From Limiplasma sp964416065 (GTDB taxonomy: Bacteria; Bacillota; Clostridia; Christensenellales; Aristaeellaceae): a stretch of DNA of 64,000 nucleotides. Location: assembly GCA_964416065.1 (NCBI GenBank), contig CAYQCL010000003.1, forward strand, positions 22,087 through 86,086, given 5' to 3'. Shown here piece after piece: positions 43,634 through 52,922 of the stretch. Position 1 is the stretch's first letter; every line of letters begins with the position of its first letter. The notes below the pieces were generated by a model. It ran no database searches. It was given only the letters and a program-made list of their open reading frames with translations, and was not told the DNA's origin. The position numbers and the translations under genes were made by a program.

Positions 43634-45175
43634 ATGAAGAAGCTATTGTCCTTGGCGCTGGCGCTGGCGATGCTGATGACCCTGTTTTCAGTACCCGCCA
43701 TGGCGGAGAGCAGCGAGCCGATCAAAATCACGCTGTATTACTCCGACAACGCGACCCTGCCCTTCCAGGAGGACTGGCTGGCGGTCAAAACCATTGAGGA
43801 AATGTATAACGTGGATCTTGAGTTTGAGGTAATCCCGATCGCGGATTACTCCACAAAGGTGTCCACGGCGCTCAACGTGGGCGGCAACACCGTTCCGGAT
43901 GTCATTCTCTATCAGTCGACCGTGGGTGAAAACGCCTCCCTGGCGCTGAACGGCGCGCTGGTTCCGATCAGCGATTATAGCGACTGGACCCCGAATTTCA
44001 ATGCTCGCGTTGAGGAGTTTGGTCTCCAGAGTGCGATTGACGAGCTACGGCTTGGCGACGGAAAACTGTATTACCTGCCGTCCCTGACGGACATCCCCTT
44101 CTATGACGGCGGTCTGATCCTTCGTCAGGACTACCTGACGGAGAAAGGATTTGAGGCTCCCAAGACCTTTGACGATCTCTATGAGATTCTCAAGGCCTAC
44201 AAGGCAGATTATCCGGATTCCTACCCGCTGACCATCCTGGCCGGTCCGCGCGTCCTTTACCGCATGACCATGCCTTCCTGGGGCATCAGCCTTGGCAAGA
44301 ACGCCTCCACCGGCACCAACGTGCTGAGCTGGGATTATGAGAACAAGACCTTCTTCGAGGGCGCGATCAGTGAGCAGTACAAGGCGTACATTACCTTCTT
44401 TGCCAAGTTGTACGCTGAGGGCCTGCTTGACCCCGAAATGGCTGATCCCATCGATGGCGATCGGTGGACCCAGAAGATGGCCAACGGCAGCGCGATGGCG
44501 ACGTACGCCTACTATGACCAGATTGGCGGCGTTGAGGCTGCGTCCGAGATCGAGGGTCTCGATCTGAACATGTATCCTGCGCTTGAGGGCCCTGCGGGTG
44601 CGCATCATCAGCCCAAGAGCTCTACCGGGTCCGGCATCATGTTCCCCGCCAAGACCGCTGAGCGCGAGGACTTTGAGCAAGTCGTGCGCACGATCGACAA
44701 CTGCTTCTTCTCCGAAGAAGCCGCGAAGGTATGGTGCCTGGGCGTGGAGGGCGTCACCTATACTGAAGAGAATGGTGTCATCACCTATGCCGACGAGCTG
44801 GTTAATTCTCCCGACGGCGTGTACAAGACCCTGCAGGTCAAGTACGGCTGCGGTTCCGACGTAACCCAGATGGTCTGGTACAACGCCCGTGAGATGACCA
44901 AGTACGATCAGAACTACTCCGACATCAACGCCGCCGTCGCCGCCATGGGTGATGTGATCCAGGCGATCCCGCCGACCCCGTTGTTTGACGATCTGACCGC
45001 CGAGGACGCCGGTATGCTCCAGACACCGCTGAGCGACGCCTGGGAGGTTTGGAACGATGCCTTCCTCACCGGCAAGAAGTCCATCGAGGACGATTGGGAC
45101 GCCTACGTCCAGGAGATGAAGGATAAGGGCATCGAGGAATTCTGCCAGCTGTATAACGACAACCTGGCGAAGTAA
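43634..45175 (+). CDS. LplA-type extracellular binding protein
   Basis: 513 residues. A signal peptide (MKKLLSLALALAMLMTLFSV, cleavage after AMA) is followed by the LplA/YtcQ-type fold (KTIEEMYNVDLEFEVIP, LPSLTDIPFYDGGLILRQDY, NCFFSEEAAKVWCLGVEGVT). ATG 43634 follows AAAGGAGG. There is no lipobox cysteine. Two permeases and murQ follow, so the ligand is plausibly an amino sugar or muropeptide fragment (inference). Confidence 0.92.
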   Translation: MKKLLSLALALAMLMTLFSVPAMAESSEPIKITLYYSDNATLPFQEDWLAVKTIEEMYNVDLEFEVIPIADYSTKVSTALNVGGNTVPDVILYQSTVGENASLALNGALVPISDYSDWTPNFNARVEEFGLQSAIDELRLGDGKLYYLPSLTDIPFYDGGLILRQDYLTEKGFEAPKTFDDLYEILKAYKADYPDSYPLTILAGPRVLYRMTMPSWGISLGKNASTGTNVLSWDYENKTFFEGAISEQYKAYITFFAKLYAEGLLDPEMADPIDGDRWTQKMANGSAMATYAYYDQIGGVEAASEIEGLDLNMYPALEGPAGAHHQPKSSTGSGIMFPAKTAEREDFEQVVRTIDNCFFSEEAAKVWCLGVEGVTYTEENGVITYADELVNSPDGVYKTLQVKYGCGSDVTQMVWYNAREMTKYDQNYSDINAAVAAMGDVIQAIPPTPLFDDLTAEDAGMLQTPLSDAWEVWNDAFLTGKKSIEDDWDAYVQEMKDKGIEEFCQLYNDNLAK

Positions 45176-45242
45176 GCGCCTGTCCCGGTCAGGCGGCGTA
45201 TCCGCTTATTGGGTGTGAGCGTTCGTATCTGACAAATTGAGC

Positions 45243-45279
45243 GGGCCGCGCCATGGTCAAACGTGGTGCGGCCCTTTTG
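45243..45279 (+). terminator. stem-loop with T-run between binding protein and permeases
   Basis: GGGCCGCGCCA pairs with TGGTGCGGCCC (one G-T pair), loop of 10 nt, then TTTT. Probably a partial terminator that sets a high binding-protein to permease ratio. Confidence 0.75.
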
Positions 45280-45298
45280 AGCCCAAGGAGGTATTCTA

Positions 45299-46249
45299 AT
45301 GGCGCGCAAAAGCAAAACGGTTGGAGTGGCCATGAATCGTAAAGAACCCTTTCCCGCGCATTTTCGGCGCTACTGGCAGCTATACGCGATGCTCGTCCTG
45401 CCTGTGATCTATTTTATTATCTTCAAATATGTTCCAATGGCCGGCAATGTGCTTGCCTTTAGGCGCTACCGACCTGGCTTGGGCCCCTATGGCACGGAAT
45501 GGGTCGGCCTGCGTTATTTTGAGAAATTCATGGGAGACAGAGCTTTCTGGCAGGCGTTTACAAATACATTGGTTCTGTCGCTTTTGAATTTGGCAATCAA
45601 CTTTCCCATTCCGATCATCTTTGCCGTGATGCTTAACGAGGTGCGGCATCTGCACTTCAAGAAGCTGGTGCAGACGGTGAGCTATATGCCCCGTTTTATT
45701 TCCACTGTCGTTGTCATCGCCATCATGAGCGAGCTGCTCTCGCCGTCCACGGGCCTTGTCAACAAATTCCTTCATGACGTGTTTGGCAAGGAGCCGATCT
45801 ATTTCATGAACGAGCCGCAGTATTTCCGCGCACTCTATGTGCTCACGGACACCTGGCAGTTTACCGGCTGGACGGCGATTATCTATCTGGCCGCCATTAC
45901 CAGCATTTCCAGCGACTTGTTCGAGGCGGCCACCATCGACGGTGCGACCCGCTTCCAGCAGATCATCTATGTGACCATTCCCTCCATCCTGCCTACCATC
46001 ATGGTGATGTTCATCCTGGACATGGGTCGGCTGTTGTCCCTGGGGTTTGAAAAGGTACTGCTCATGTATACGCCTTCCAATTCCAGCGTTAGCGACATCA
46101 TTGATACGCTGGTTTACCGCACGGGCCTTGCGAATCAGAACTATTCGTACGCGACGGCCATTGGTCTTTTCAGCGGCGTGATCGGCGTCATTTTGGTGAC
46201 CTTGAGCAATTTTATCAGCCGCAAGACTACCGGCGACGGCATCTATTAA
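45299..46249 (+). CDS. ABC permease, LplB-type
   Basis: 316 residues, six TM helices. LplB features are HFRRYWQLYAMLVLPVIYFI and YVPMAGNVLAFRRYRP at the N-terminus and the EAA loop DLFEAATIDGATRFQQIIYV. AAGGAGG lies 7 nt before ATG 45299. It partners the next gene. The missing ATPase is presumably shared and encoded elsewhere. Confidence 0.93.
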   Translation: MARKSKTVGVAMNRKEPFPAHFRRYWQLYAMLVLPVIYFIIFKYVPMAGNVLAFRRYRPGLGPYGTEWVGLRYFEKFMGDRAFWQAFTNTLVLSLLNLAINFPIPIIFAVMLNEVRHLHFKKLVQTVSYMPRFISTVVVIAIMSELLSPSTGLVNKFLHDVFGKEPIYFMNEPQYFRALYVLTDTWQFTGWTAIIYLAAITSISSDLFEAATIDGATRFQQIIYVTIPSILPTIMVMFILDMGRLLSLGFEKVLLMYTPSNSSVSDIIDTLVYRTGLANQNYSYATAIGLFSGVIGVILVTLSNFISRKTTGDGIY

Positions 46250-46262
46250 GGAGGCGAAGCGC

Positions 46263-47162
46263 ATGACGACAACGATTGTTCCAAAAAAGCACACGCATAT
46301 CCGTCAGGGCGTCGGCAGCGTGATCCTGGATATCGTCATCTACGCGGTGATGATTTTTGTGTTGCTGGTTTGTCTGGTACCGTTTTTGTATATGCTGGCG
46401 CTTTCCTTTTCGGACGCCAAGGCGATCGTGAACAATCAGGTCTCCTTCTGGCCGGTTGGCTTTAATGTGGAGGCCTATAAACAGATCATGACCTATCCGA
46501 ATTTTTTCCACGCATATGGCAATACGTTTTTCTACACCTTCGCTGGTACGGCCATCTCACTGCTGATGACCATACTGTTTGCCTATCCACTCAGTAAGAC
46601 GTTTCTGCGCGGACAGACATTCTTTATGAAGATGGTCATTGTAAGCATGTTCTTTTCCGGCGGCATGATCCCTAATTTCCTGCTCATTGCCAACCTTCAG
46701 CTCACCGGAACGGTATGGGCGATGCTGCTTCCCTTTGCGATCAACCAGTTCAATTTGATTATTCTCGTCAATTTCTTCAAGGGGCTGCCGGGGGAAATCG
46801 AGGAAGCAGCGCTGATCGATGGCCTTGGCTACTTTGGCATCCTCTTTCGCATCGTGGTGCCGCTATCCACGGCGGCCTTGGCGACAGTGGGACTGTATAC
46901 GGCAGTGTTCTTCTGGAACGACTGGTTTAACTCGCTGCTGTATCTGAATTCCGCGCAGTATCCGGTGATGCTGTTCTTACGAAACATCGTGAATGGGACG
47001 GCGATGCTGGGCGACGCTGCGGGCTTTGGCGATAAAACCACCATCTCAATTTCCATCAAGTCGGCGGTGATCGTGACCTCTACGCTTCCGATCATCATTC
47101 TTTATCCGTTCCTACAAAAGTATTTCGTCAAGGGACTTACCGTCGGTTCCGTTAAGGGATGA
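46263..47162 (+). CDS. ABC permease, YtcP/LplC-type
   Basis: 299 residues, six TM helices. The EAA motif is EIEEAALIDGLGYFGILFRI and the family C-terminus FLQKYFVKGLTVGSVKG is intact. 13 bp separate it from the first permease and 22 bp from murQ, so transport and murQ are one operon. Confidence 0.93.
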   Translation: MTTTIVPKKHTHIRQGVGSVILDIVIYAVMIFVLLVCLVPFLYMLALSFSDAKAIVNNQVSFWPVGFNVEAYKQIMTYPNFFHAYGNTFFYTFAGTAISLLMTILFAYPLSKTFLRGQTFFMKMVIVSMFFSGGMIPNFLLIANLQLTGTVWAMLLPFAINQFNLIILVNFFKGLPGEIEEAALIDGLGYFGILFRIVVPLSTAALATVGLYTAVFFWNDWFNSLLYLNSAQYPVMLFLRNIVNGTAMLGDAAGFGDKTTISISIKSAVIVTSTLPIIILYPFLQKYFVKGLTVGSVKG

Positions 47163-47184
47163 CCTCCCAGAAAGCGAGGCGCAA

Positions 47185-48087
47185 ATGGTTCAGTTGAAGG
47201 CTCTGGATACAGAACAGCGGAATCCAAGAACCGCGCATATTGATGAGGAGGATACGCAGGGCATCCTCCGTCTCATCAATCAGGAGGACCGTCTGGTCGC
47301 GGAGGCGGTGGAAAAGGAAATTCCCCATATTGCTTTGGCGGTGGACGCCATTTATGAGAAAATGGCCGTCGGAGGACGCCTGGTCTATTGTGGTGCGGGT
47401 ACCTCGGGCCGCTTGGGCGTGTTGGACGCGGCGGAATGCCCGCCGACCTACGGTGTTCCCTACGGGCTCGTGCAGGGCCTGATCGCGGGGGGAACGCTGG
47501 CGCTCACGCGCGCCGTGGAGGGCGCGGAAGATCATTATGAGGAAGGCGTCAGGGATCTGGAGGGCATTGGCTTTAGTCAGGCGGATGCGCTGGTCGGTAT
47601 CGCGGCCAGCGGGCGCACGCCCTATGTGCTGGGCGCGATGGACTATGCCCGCAGGCTGGGCGCCGTCGCGATCGGCCTGACCAGCTGTCATGACAGCCAG
47701 CTGAAGCAGCATGCGGATATCTGCATCACCCCCCTCACCGGCCCTGAGGTCGTAACCGGCTCCACCCGCATGAAGAGCGGTACGGCGCAAAAGCTGGTGC
47801 TGAACATGCTTTCCACGGCGGTGATGATCAAGCTGGGCAAGGTGTACGGAAATCTGATGGTAGACGTGCAGGCCAGCAACGAAAAGCTGGTCGAGCGCGC
47901 GATCTCTATCGTGTGCAGCGCGACGGGCGTCGAGCCTGCCCTGGCAAGGGAGACGCTTTCCCGCTGCGGCTTTAGCTGCAAGCATGCCATCGTGATGCTC
48001 TTGCTCAACGTCGACGTGACGGAGGCAAAAAAAGCTCTGGAGAAGGCGCAGGGCCATATTTCCAGAGCGGTAAGCCAAGAGGTCTAG
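47185..48087 (+). CDS. murQ: N-acetylmuramic acid 6-phosphate etherase
   Basis: 300 residues. SIS-domain etherase motifs are RLVYCGAGTSGRLGVLDAAE, IAGG, GIAASGRTPYVLGAM and TGSTRMKSGTAQKLVLNML. MurQ removes D-lactate from MurNAc-6-phosphate to give GlcNAc-6-phosphate in the cytoplasm. It ends on a CTAG shared with the convergent RpiR gene. Confidence 0.96.
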   Translation: MVQLKALDTEQRNPRTAHIDEEDTQGILRLINQEDRLVAEAVEKEIPHIALAVDAIYEKMAVGGRLVYCGAGTSGRLGVLDAAECPPTYGVPYGLVQGLIAGGTLALTRAVEGAEDHYEEGVRDLEGIGFSQADALVGIAASGRTPYVLGAMDYARRLGAVAIGLTSCHDSQLKQHADICITPLTGPEVVTGSTRMKSGTAQKLVLNMLSTAVMIKLGKVYGNLMVDVQASNEKLVERAISIVCSATGVEPALARETLSRCGFSCKHAIVMLLLNVDVTEAKKALEKAQGHISRAVSQEV

Positions 48088-48953
48088 TCGTTCAGCCGGT
48101 GCGGCTTGCAGCTGTTATAGCTGTTTTCCAGCCTTACCTTCACGCGGTGATAATCCAGATGCGCCACGGCGGTGTAGAGGACGTCCACCAAAATCAGCTG
48201 GGCAATGCGGCTGCTCATCGCGCCGCTACGCCGGTAGACCTCCTGGCAGGAGGTATAAAGTGCGTAATCCGCCATGCTGACCAGGGGATGCTTTCCGAAC
48301 CGCGTGACGCTCACCAGTGTGGCGCCGCTGGTTTTCGCGATTTTCATCATTTCCACGATCTCCTTGGTCACGCCGGAGTGGGAGAAGAAGATCGCCACGT
48401 CGCGCGGGGTAAGGTTGGCGGCATAGGTGAGTTGTACATGAAAGTCGTTGGAGGTGACAACGTTCATTCCGATGCGCAGCAGCTTGGCGTAGAGATCCTC
48501 GGCCACGAGCGCGGAAGCACCCACGCCGAAGAGCTTGACAGAATCGGCGCGGATGATCAGGGTGGCGACCTCACGGATCACCTCCGGCTCCAAAAGGCGG
48601 GCCGTATCCTCGATCGCCTGGATGCTTCCGTTTTTTACGGTTTCGATCATCTGCTCCACGGTGGAGTGTCTGGAGATGTCCGCGTACAGCGGCTCCTGCT
48701 GCACATGCCGCGGATCGTTCAGCGCGTTAAGCTCGGAAAACAGCTGCTTTTTGAGATCCTTCAGCCCGTAAAAGCCAAGCGTTTTGCTGAAGCGCACCCA
48801 GGCCACCTGACTGACACCCGCCGCTTCCGCCAGCGCGGAGATGGGCATATGAAAGACGTTGTCCACATGCCCCAGGAAATAGGACGCGACTTTTTTTTCG
48901 GCGGGACAGAGGCTGTCCAGGATCGCGCGGGTTCGAATTTCGATGCTGGTCAT
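48084..48953 (-). CDS. RpiR-family regulator (MurR-like)
   Basis: 289 residues. An N-terminal helix-turn-helix (FHMPISALAEAAGVSQVAWV) precedes a C-terminal SIS sugar-phosphate domain (VKLFGVGASALVAEDLYAKL, FFSHSGVTKEIVEMM). It sits between murQ and anmK and overlaps anmK by 4 bp (ATGA). By analogy with MurR it would sense MurNAc-6-P or a related sugar phosphate and control the recycling genes. Best target candidates are the 50.15-50.2 kb promoter region and the 43.5 kb promoter. Confidence 0.9.
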   Translation of the reverse strand: MTSIEIRTRAILDSLCPAEKKVASYFLGHVDNVFHMPISALAEAAGVSQVAWVRFSKTLGFYGLKDLKKQLFSELNALNDPRHVQQEPLYADISRHSTVEQMIETVKNGSIQAIEDTARLLEPEVIREVATLIIRADSVKLFGVGASALVAEDLYAKLLRIGMNVVTSNDFHVQLTYAANLTPRDVAIFFSHSGVTKEIVEMMKIAKTSGATLVSVTRFGKHPLVSMADYALYTSCQEVYRRSGAMSSRIAQLILVDVLYTAVAHLDYHRVKVRLENSYNSCKPHRLND

Positions 48954-50131
48954 AGGCTCACCTTCCCCATCACGACGGGATGCCTTGCGCCGGTAGCGGC
49001 GGGCACATTGTTTTCGATGCCATGCAGACATTCATTGGCGAGAATGGCGAACGCCACGGCCTCCTTAGCGTCGCTGTCGAGGCCGAGCTCCTCGTTGGTC
49101 TGTACGGGCATTGGCAAAGCCTGGGTCAAAAAGCGCATCAGTATCGGATTCCTGCTGCCGCCCCCGCCCACGACGACGCGATCGGGCCGTTGGGGACAGA
49201 AATGCTCAACGGCAATCCGGACGCATTCCGCCGTAAAGCGCGTGGCGGTCACAAGCATGTCCGCGCCGGAAAGGCCGAGGCTGCGTCCCTTCTCCATCAG
49301 GCGTTCGACGTAAGCGCGCCCGTAAGCCTCACGGCCGGTCGTTTTGGGAGGCTTTCTGGAGAGATACGGATCATCCAGCAAAAAGGCGAGCAGCGGGGCG
49401 CTTACCATGCCCAGAGAGGCCAGCGCGCCGTCCTGATCATAGCGCCGTTTGCTGTCAGTCATCCGCTCTACAAGCTGATCCATGACCATGTTGCCGGGGC
49501 CGGTGTCAAAGGCGTAGGTATCGGCGAGAGAGCCGCCCCTGGGCAGCACCGTCAGATTGCCGATGCCGCCGATGTTTTGCAGACCGACGGTTTCCGTTTC
49601 GCTTCGGTAGAGCAGGTACTCGGTGTAGGGAACCAGGGGAGCGCCCAAGCCGCCCGCCGCTACGTCGCGCACGCGGAAATCGCTCACCACGGGACAGCCC
49701 ATCCCCTCGCAGATCACCGAGGGCTCGCCAAGCTGCAACGTGGCGCTTATGGGATAGCCCAGGTAGCTTTCGGGAACGGGCGCGTGGTAAAGCGTCTGCC
49801 CATGGCTTCCCACGAAGTCTACCTCCGAGGGGCAGAGGCCCGCCGCCTCGCACACGGCGAGACAGGCCTCCAGGGAAAGGCGACCCAATAGGAAATGAAA
49901 GAGGCTCAGCTCATGCGAGCCGCCGCTTTCTCCGCCCGCGAGACGGAGAATGGCGCTTCGAACCTCGTCGGAATAGGGAAGAGAGACAAAGCCGAGCTGC
50001 TTTACGCGGGTTGAAAGGCCATGGCCGGTGATCTCGACCAGCGCGGCGTCCATGCCGTCGGCGGAGGTGCCGCTCATCAGGCCGATGGCGAGCACGGACG
50101 GCTTTTCCCAGATGGAGGTAAGGGCGTTCAT
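48950..50131 (-). CDS. anmK: anhydro-N-acetylmuramic acid kinase
   Basis: 393 residues. AnmK hallmarks are LAIGLMSGTSADGMDAALVE (phosphate loop), VDFVGSHGQTLYHAP, QNIGGIGNLTVLP, AFDTGPGNMVMDQLVE and the C-terminal VVGGGGSRNPILMRFL. It converts 1,6-anhydroMurNAc to MurNAc-6-phosphate, the MurQ substrate. GGAGG lies 7 nt before ATG 50131. It is divergent from namZ. Confidence 0.96.
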   Translation of the reverse strand: MNALTSIWEKPSVLAIGLMSGTSADGMDAALVEITGHGLSTRVKQLGFVSLPYSDEVRSAILRLAGGESGGSHELSLFHFLLGRLSLEACLAVCEAAGLCPSEVDFVGSHGQTLYHAPVPESYLGYPISATLQLGEPSVICEGMGCPVVSDFRVRDVAAGGLGAPLVPYTEYLLYRSETETVGLQNIGGIGNLTVLPRGGSLADTYAFDTGPGNMVMDQLVERMTDSKRRYDQDGALASLGMVSAPLLAFLLDDPYLSRKPPKTTGREAYGRAYVERLMEKGRSLGLSGADMLVTATRFTAECVRIAVEHFCPQRPDRVVVGGGGSRNPILMRFLTQALPMPVQTNEELGLDSDAKEAVAFAILANECLHGIENNVPAATGARHPVVMGKVSL

Positions 50132-50150
50132 GAAAAGGCCTCCAGTGTAC

Positions 50151-50163
50151 GAAAGTAAATTTC
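50151..50163. promoter_or_regulatory. possible RpiR operator
   Basis: GAAA-GTAAA-TTTC, a short palindrome between the -10 of the anmK promoter and the anmK ribosome site. Assignment is a guess from position. Confidence 0.3.
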
Positions 50164-50172
50164 AGCTTTTAT

Positions 50173-50200
50173 TTTATATGAATGTAACTTTATTTGTCAA
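50173..50200 (-). promoter_or_regulatory. promoter of anmK-rpiR
   Basis: On the minus strand TTGACA, 16 bp, TATAAA, in the 81-bp divergent region with namZ. Confidence 0.75.
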
Positions 50201-50212
50201 GGTGGAATCAGG

Positions 50213-51355
50213 ATGCTTCAATTGGGAATCGAACGGATCGGCCAATATCCTGAGCTTTTCCGTGGGAAAAGACTGGGCGTGATCGTTTCCCCTTCGGGAA
50301 CGGATCGGACCCTGCGTTCGTCAGCCGACAGGCTTCGGGAGCGGTATGATGTGAGGACTCTGTACGGGCCGGAGCATGGCGTGCGCGGAGCGGCACTCGC
50401 GGGCGAGGTGATGGAGGGCACGGCGCGCGATAAGCGGACGGGACTGGCCGTGTATAGCCTTTATCGCAAGGACAGCAAGCATCTGACCGAAGATATGCTT
50501 GCGGATGTGGACGCGCTGGTTTATGACATTCAGGATCTGGGGCTGCGGTTCTATACCTACGTCAGCACGCTTTTGTATGTCATGGAGGACTGCGCGCGAT
50601 TCGGCAGGGAGCTGATCGTGCTGGATCGCCCAAACCCGCTGGGCGGCGCGCGCGTGGAGGGCGGCCTTTTGGAGGAGGGCTTTGAAAGCTTTGTGGGCAG
50701 CTATGAAATGCCCATCCGTTATGGCCTGACGGCGGGCGAGTTTGCTCGGATGGCAAACGCGGAAAGGAAAATCGGCTGCGCACTCCACATTATCCCCATG
50801 ACGGGCTGGGGGCGAGAGCAGCTTTTTTACGAGCTTGGCTATCCGTTTTTGATGCCAAGCCCCTCGATCCCGCACTTTTCGAACGCTCTGCTTTACGCGG
50901 GAACCTGCCTGTTCGAGGGGACGAATGTGAGCGAGGGACGCGGTACCTCCGACCCCTTTGCCCTCATCGGCGCGCCGTATATCGACGCGGAGGCGCTCTG
51001 TGACGGGATGAGTCGGCGAGGCCTGCCGGGCGTCCTCTTCACGCCGGCGTACTTCACCCCGACGGCCGGAAAGCATAGGAGCGAGGCCTGCGAGGGCGTT
51101 CATCTCCATCTGACGGACGCAAAGGCCTATTCCGCCGTGCGAACGGCTTTGGAACTGATGGAGCGGATTCGCGACATGTATCCCGAACGGTTCGCCTTTC
51201 TTCCGCCCGCCGAGGATCAAACGCGGCCGATGATCGACCTGCTAAGCGGCAGCGCCGCTCTGCGGGAGGGCGAGCCGGTGGAAGAACTGCTGAAACGGTG
51301 GGAGAGACAGTCTCAGACGTTTGTTGAGCGCGCGAGTGTCTACCGGCTATATTGA
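50213..51355 (+). CDS. namZ: exo-beta-N-acetylmuramidase (DUF1343, NamZ-type)
   Basis: 380 residues of the DUF1343/YbbC family. Motifs: GKRLGVIVSPSGTDRTL, TLYGPEHGVRG, VYDIQDLGLRFYTYVSTLLY, VLDRPNPLGGARVEGGLLE and NVSEGRGTSDPFALIGAPYI. The family trims MurNAc from non-reducing ends of glycan chains. No signal peptide is visible, so it would act on imported disaccharides or be exported otherwise. 18 bp upstream of nagZ. Confidence 0.92.
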   Translation: MLQLGIERIGQYPELFRGKRLGVIVSPSGTDRTLRSSADRLRERYDVRTLYGPEHGVRGAALAGEVMEGTARDKRTGLAVYSLYRKDSKHLTEDMLADVDALVYDIQDLGLRFYTYVSTLLYVMEDCARFGRELIVLDRPNPLGGARVEGGLLEEGFESFVGSYEMPIRYGLTAGEFARMANAERKIGCALHIIPMTGWGREQLFYELGYPFLMPSPSIPHFSNALLYAGTCLFEGTNVSEGRGTSDPFALIGAPYIDAEALCDGMSRRGLPGVLFTPAYFTPTAGKHRSEACEGVHLHLTDAKAYSAVRTALELMERIRDMYPERFAFLPPAEDQTRPMIDLLSGSAALREGEPVEELLKRWERQSQTFVERASVYRLY

Positions 51356-51373
51356 CATAAGGAGGAAGGCGTC

Positions 51374-52921
51374 ATGGAATTATCTTTGGAAAGAATGATA
51401 GGGCAGAGGATGGTCGTTGGCTTTCCGGGGTACGAGATTCCCGACGAGCTACGTGCGCTGGTGAAAGAGTGCCATGTGGGCAATATCATCCTTTTTGCGG
51501 AAAATATATGTGATAACGGACAGCTGAAGTGGCTGTGCGGTGAGCTTCAAAAGCTGATACGAGAGGAAACGGGCCTTCCGGCCTTTATCACGATTGACCA
51601 GGAGGGCGGTGTGGTAAGCCGCCTGAGCGCGGACGCTGCCGTGGCGCCCAGCGCCATGTGCGTTTCCTCTACAGGCAATCCTCAAAACGCCTATATCGCC
51701 GGCCTGATCACCGGTCGGGAGCTCAACGCGCTGGGCGTGAATTTCGATTTGGCGCCGGTCATGGATGTCAATTCCAATCCCCAAAATCCTGTCATCGGCG
51801 TCAGAAGCTACGGCGATACGCCACAGACGGCAGGCCGGTACGGCGCGGAGATGATTCGGGGACTTACCGACGGCGGCGTGCTGAGCTGCGCAAAGCACTT
51901 TCCCGGCCACGGTGATACGTCGCTTGACTCGCATCTGAGTCTTCCTCGTGTGGACAAGACGCTTGAGGAACTGGAGGCGTGTGAACTCAAGGCGTTCCGC
52001 GCGGCCATCGAGGCGGGAGTGCCCGCCGTGATGACCACGCATATCCTTTTTCCGCTTTTGGAGCCCGACGGCGTACCGGCGACCATGTCCCGCCGCATTA
52101 TCACCGGCATATTGAAGGAGCGTCTCGGCTTTCAGGGCCTTGTGGTCTCCGATTGCATGATGATGCAGGCTATCCAGAAATACTATGGCACTGTCAACGG
52201 CGTGGTCACGGCGGCCTGCGCGGGTGTGGACATGATGTTCACCAGTCACAGCATCGACTATGCGCGTCAGAGCTGCGAGGCGCTTAAAGAGGCGGTTCAA
52301 AGCGGACGCCTGCCGATGGAGGAAATGCGGGCGTCGGTGGAGAAGATCATAAGGTATAAGCGCTCGCTTCGCCCCGTGCCGGAAGATGCTGGAATTGTCG
52401 GCTGCGACGCCCACCGCGCCGAGGTGCGTCGTATCATGGAGGAGGGCGTTACACTTGTGTGCGGGACGCTGCCGCCGCTGGGCGACTCCCCGCTGTTCCT
52501 TGGATGCCATCCGTTCCGTCCGACCATCGCCTCCAATCCCGAGGATGAGAGCGTGAGCTTTCCGCGCACCATGCAAAAGTGGCTGGGTGGAACGGCGCTG
52601 CCCACGCCCGCCAATCCTACGGAGGAAGAGATTTCCTCTCTTTGCTCACAGGCGCGGGGTCACAGCGCCATTGTGATCGGAACATACAACGGGCATATCA
52701 AACGGGGACAGCTTCGTCTGGTGGAGGCCCTGGCAGAGCTTCATGTGCCGATGGTATGTGTGGCGCTTCGCAATCCTTATGATTTGCTTGAGCTGCCTGA
52801 GAGCGTCGCGGGTCTGGCCTGCTTTGAATACGATGACCTGAGCATGGCGGCGGCGGCAAAGGTGCTTCGGGGCGAGCTCAGGCCCGTGGGCCGACTGCCG
52901 CTGAACGGGGGCGGATGCTGA
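51374..52921 (+). CDS. nagZ: GH3 beta-N-acetylhexosaminidase
   Basis: 515 residues. GH3 NagZ-type domain: ITIDQEGGVVSRL, the catalytic His/Asp loop CAKHFPGHGDTSLDSHL and the nucleophile Asp in LVVSDCMMMQA. A C-terminal domain of about 170 residues follows. No signal peptide. It removes GlcNAc from GlcNAc-MurNAc fragments. It lies between namZ and a sugar kinase with 1-18 bp gaps. Confidence 0.94.
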   Translation: MELSLERMIGQRMVVGFPGYEIPDELRALVKECHVGNIILFAENICDNGQLKWLCGELQKLIREETGLPAFITIDQEGGVVSRLSADAAVAPSAMCVSSTGNPQNAYIAGLITGRELNALGVNFDLAPVMDVNSNPQNPVIGVRSYGDTPQTAGRYGAEMIRGLTDGGVLSCAKHFPGHGDTSLDSHLSLPRVDKTLEELEACELKAFRAAIEAGVPAVMTTHILFPLLEPDGVPATMSRRIITGILKERLGFQGLVVSDCMMMQAIQKYYGTVNGVVTAACAGVDMMFTSHSIDYARQSCEALKEAVQSGRLPMEEMRASVEKIIRYKRSLRPVPEDAGIVGCDAHRAEVRRIMEEGVTLVCGTLPPLGDSPLFLGCHPFRPTIASNPEDESVSFPRTMQKWLGGTALPTPANPTEEEISSLCSQARGHSAIVIGTYNGHIKRGQLRLVEALAELHVPMVCVALRNPYDLLELPESVAGLACFEYDDLSMAAAAKVLRGELRPVGRLPLNGGGC

Positions 52922-52922
52922 G

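Noticed and set aside
48925..48940. tRNA-like ggttcgaat motif
   Set aside because: It lies inside the RpiR coding sequence and no cloverleaf can be drawn around it.
48099..49313. 404-codon plus-strand frame opposite rpiR and anmK
   Set aside because: Both minus-strand genes have clear family motifs and coupled starts; the plus frame spans their junction and resembles nothing.
51449..52576. 375-codon frame antisense to nagZ
   Set aside because: Opposite a conserved GH3 gene with catalytic motifs; no ribosome site and His/Arg-rich shadow composition.
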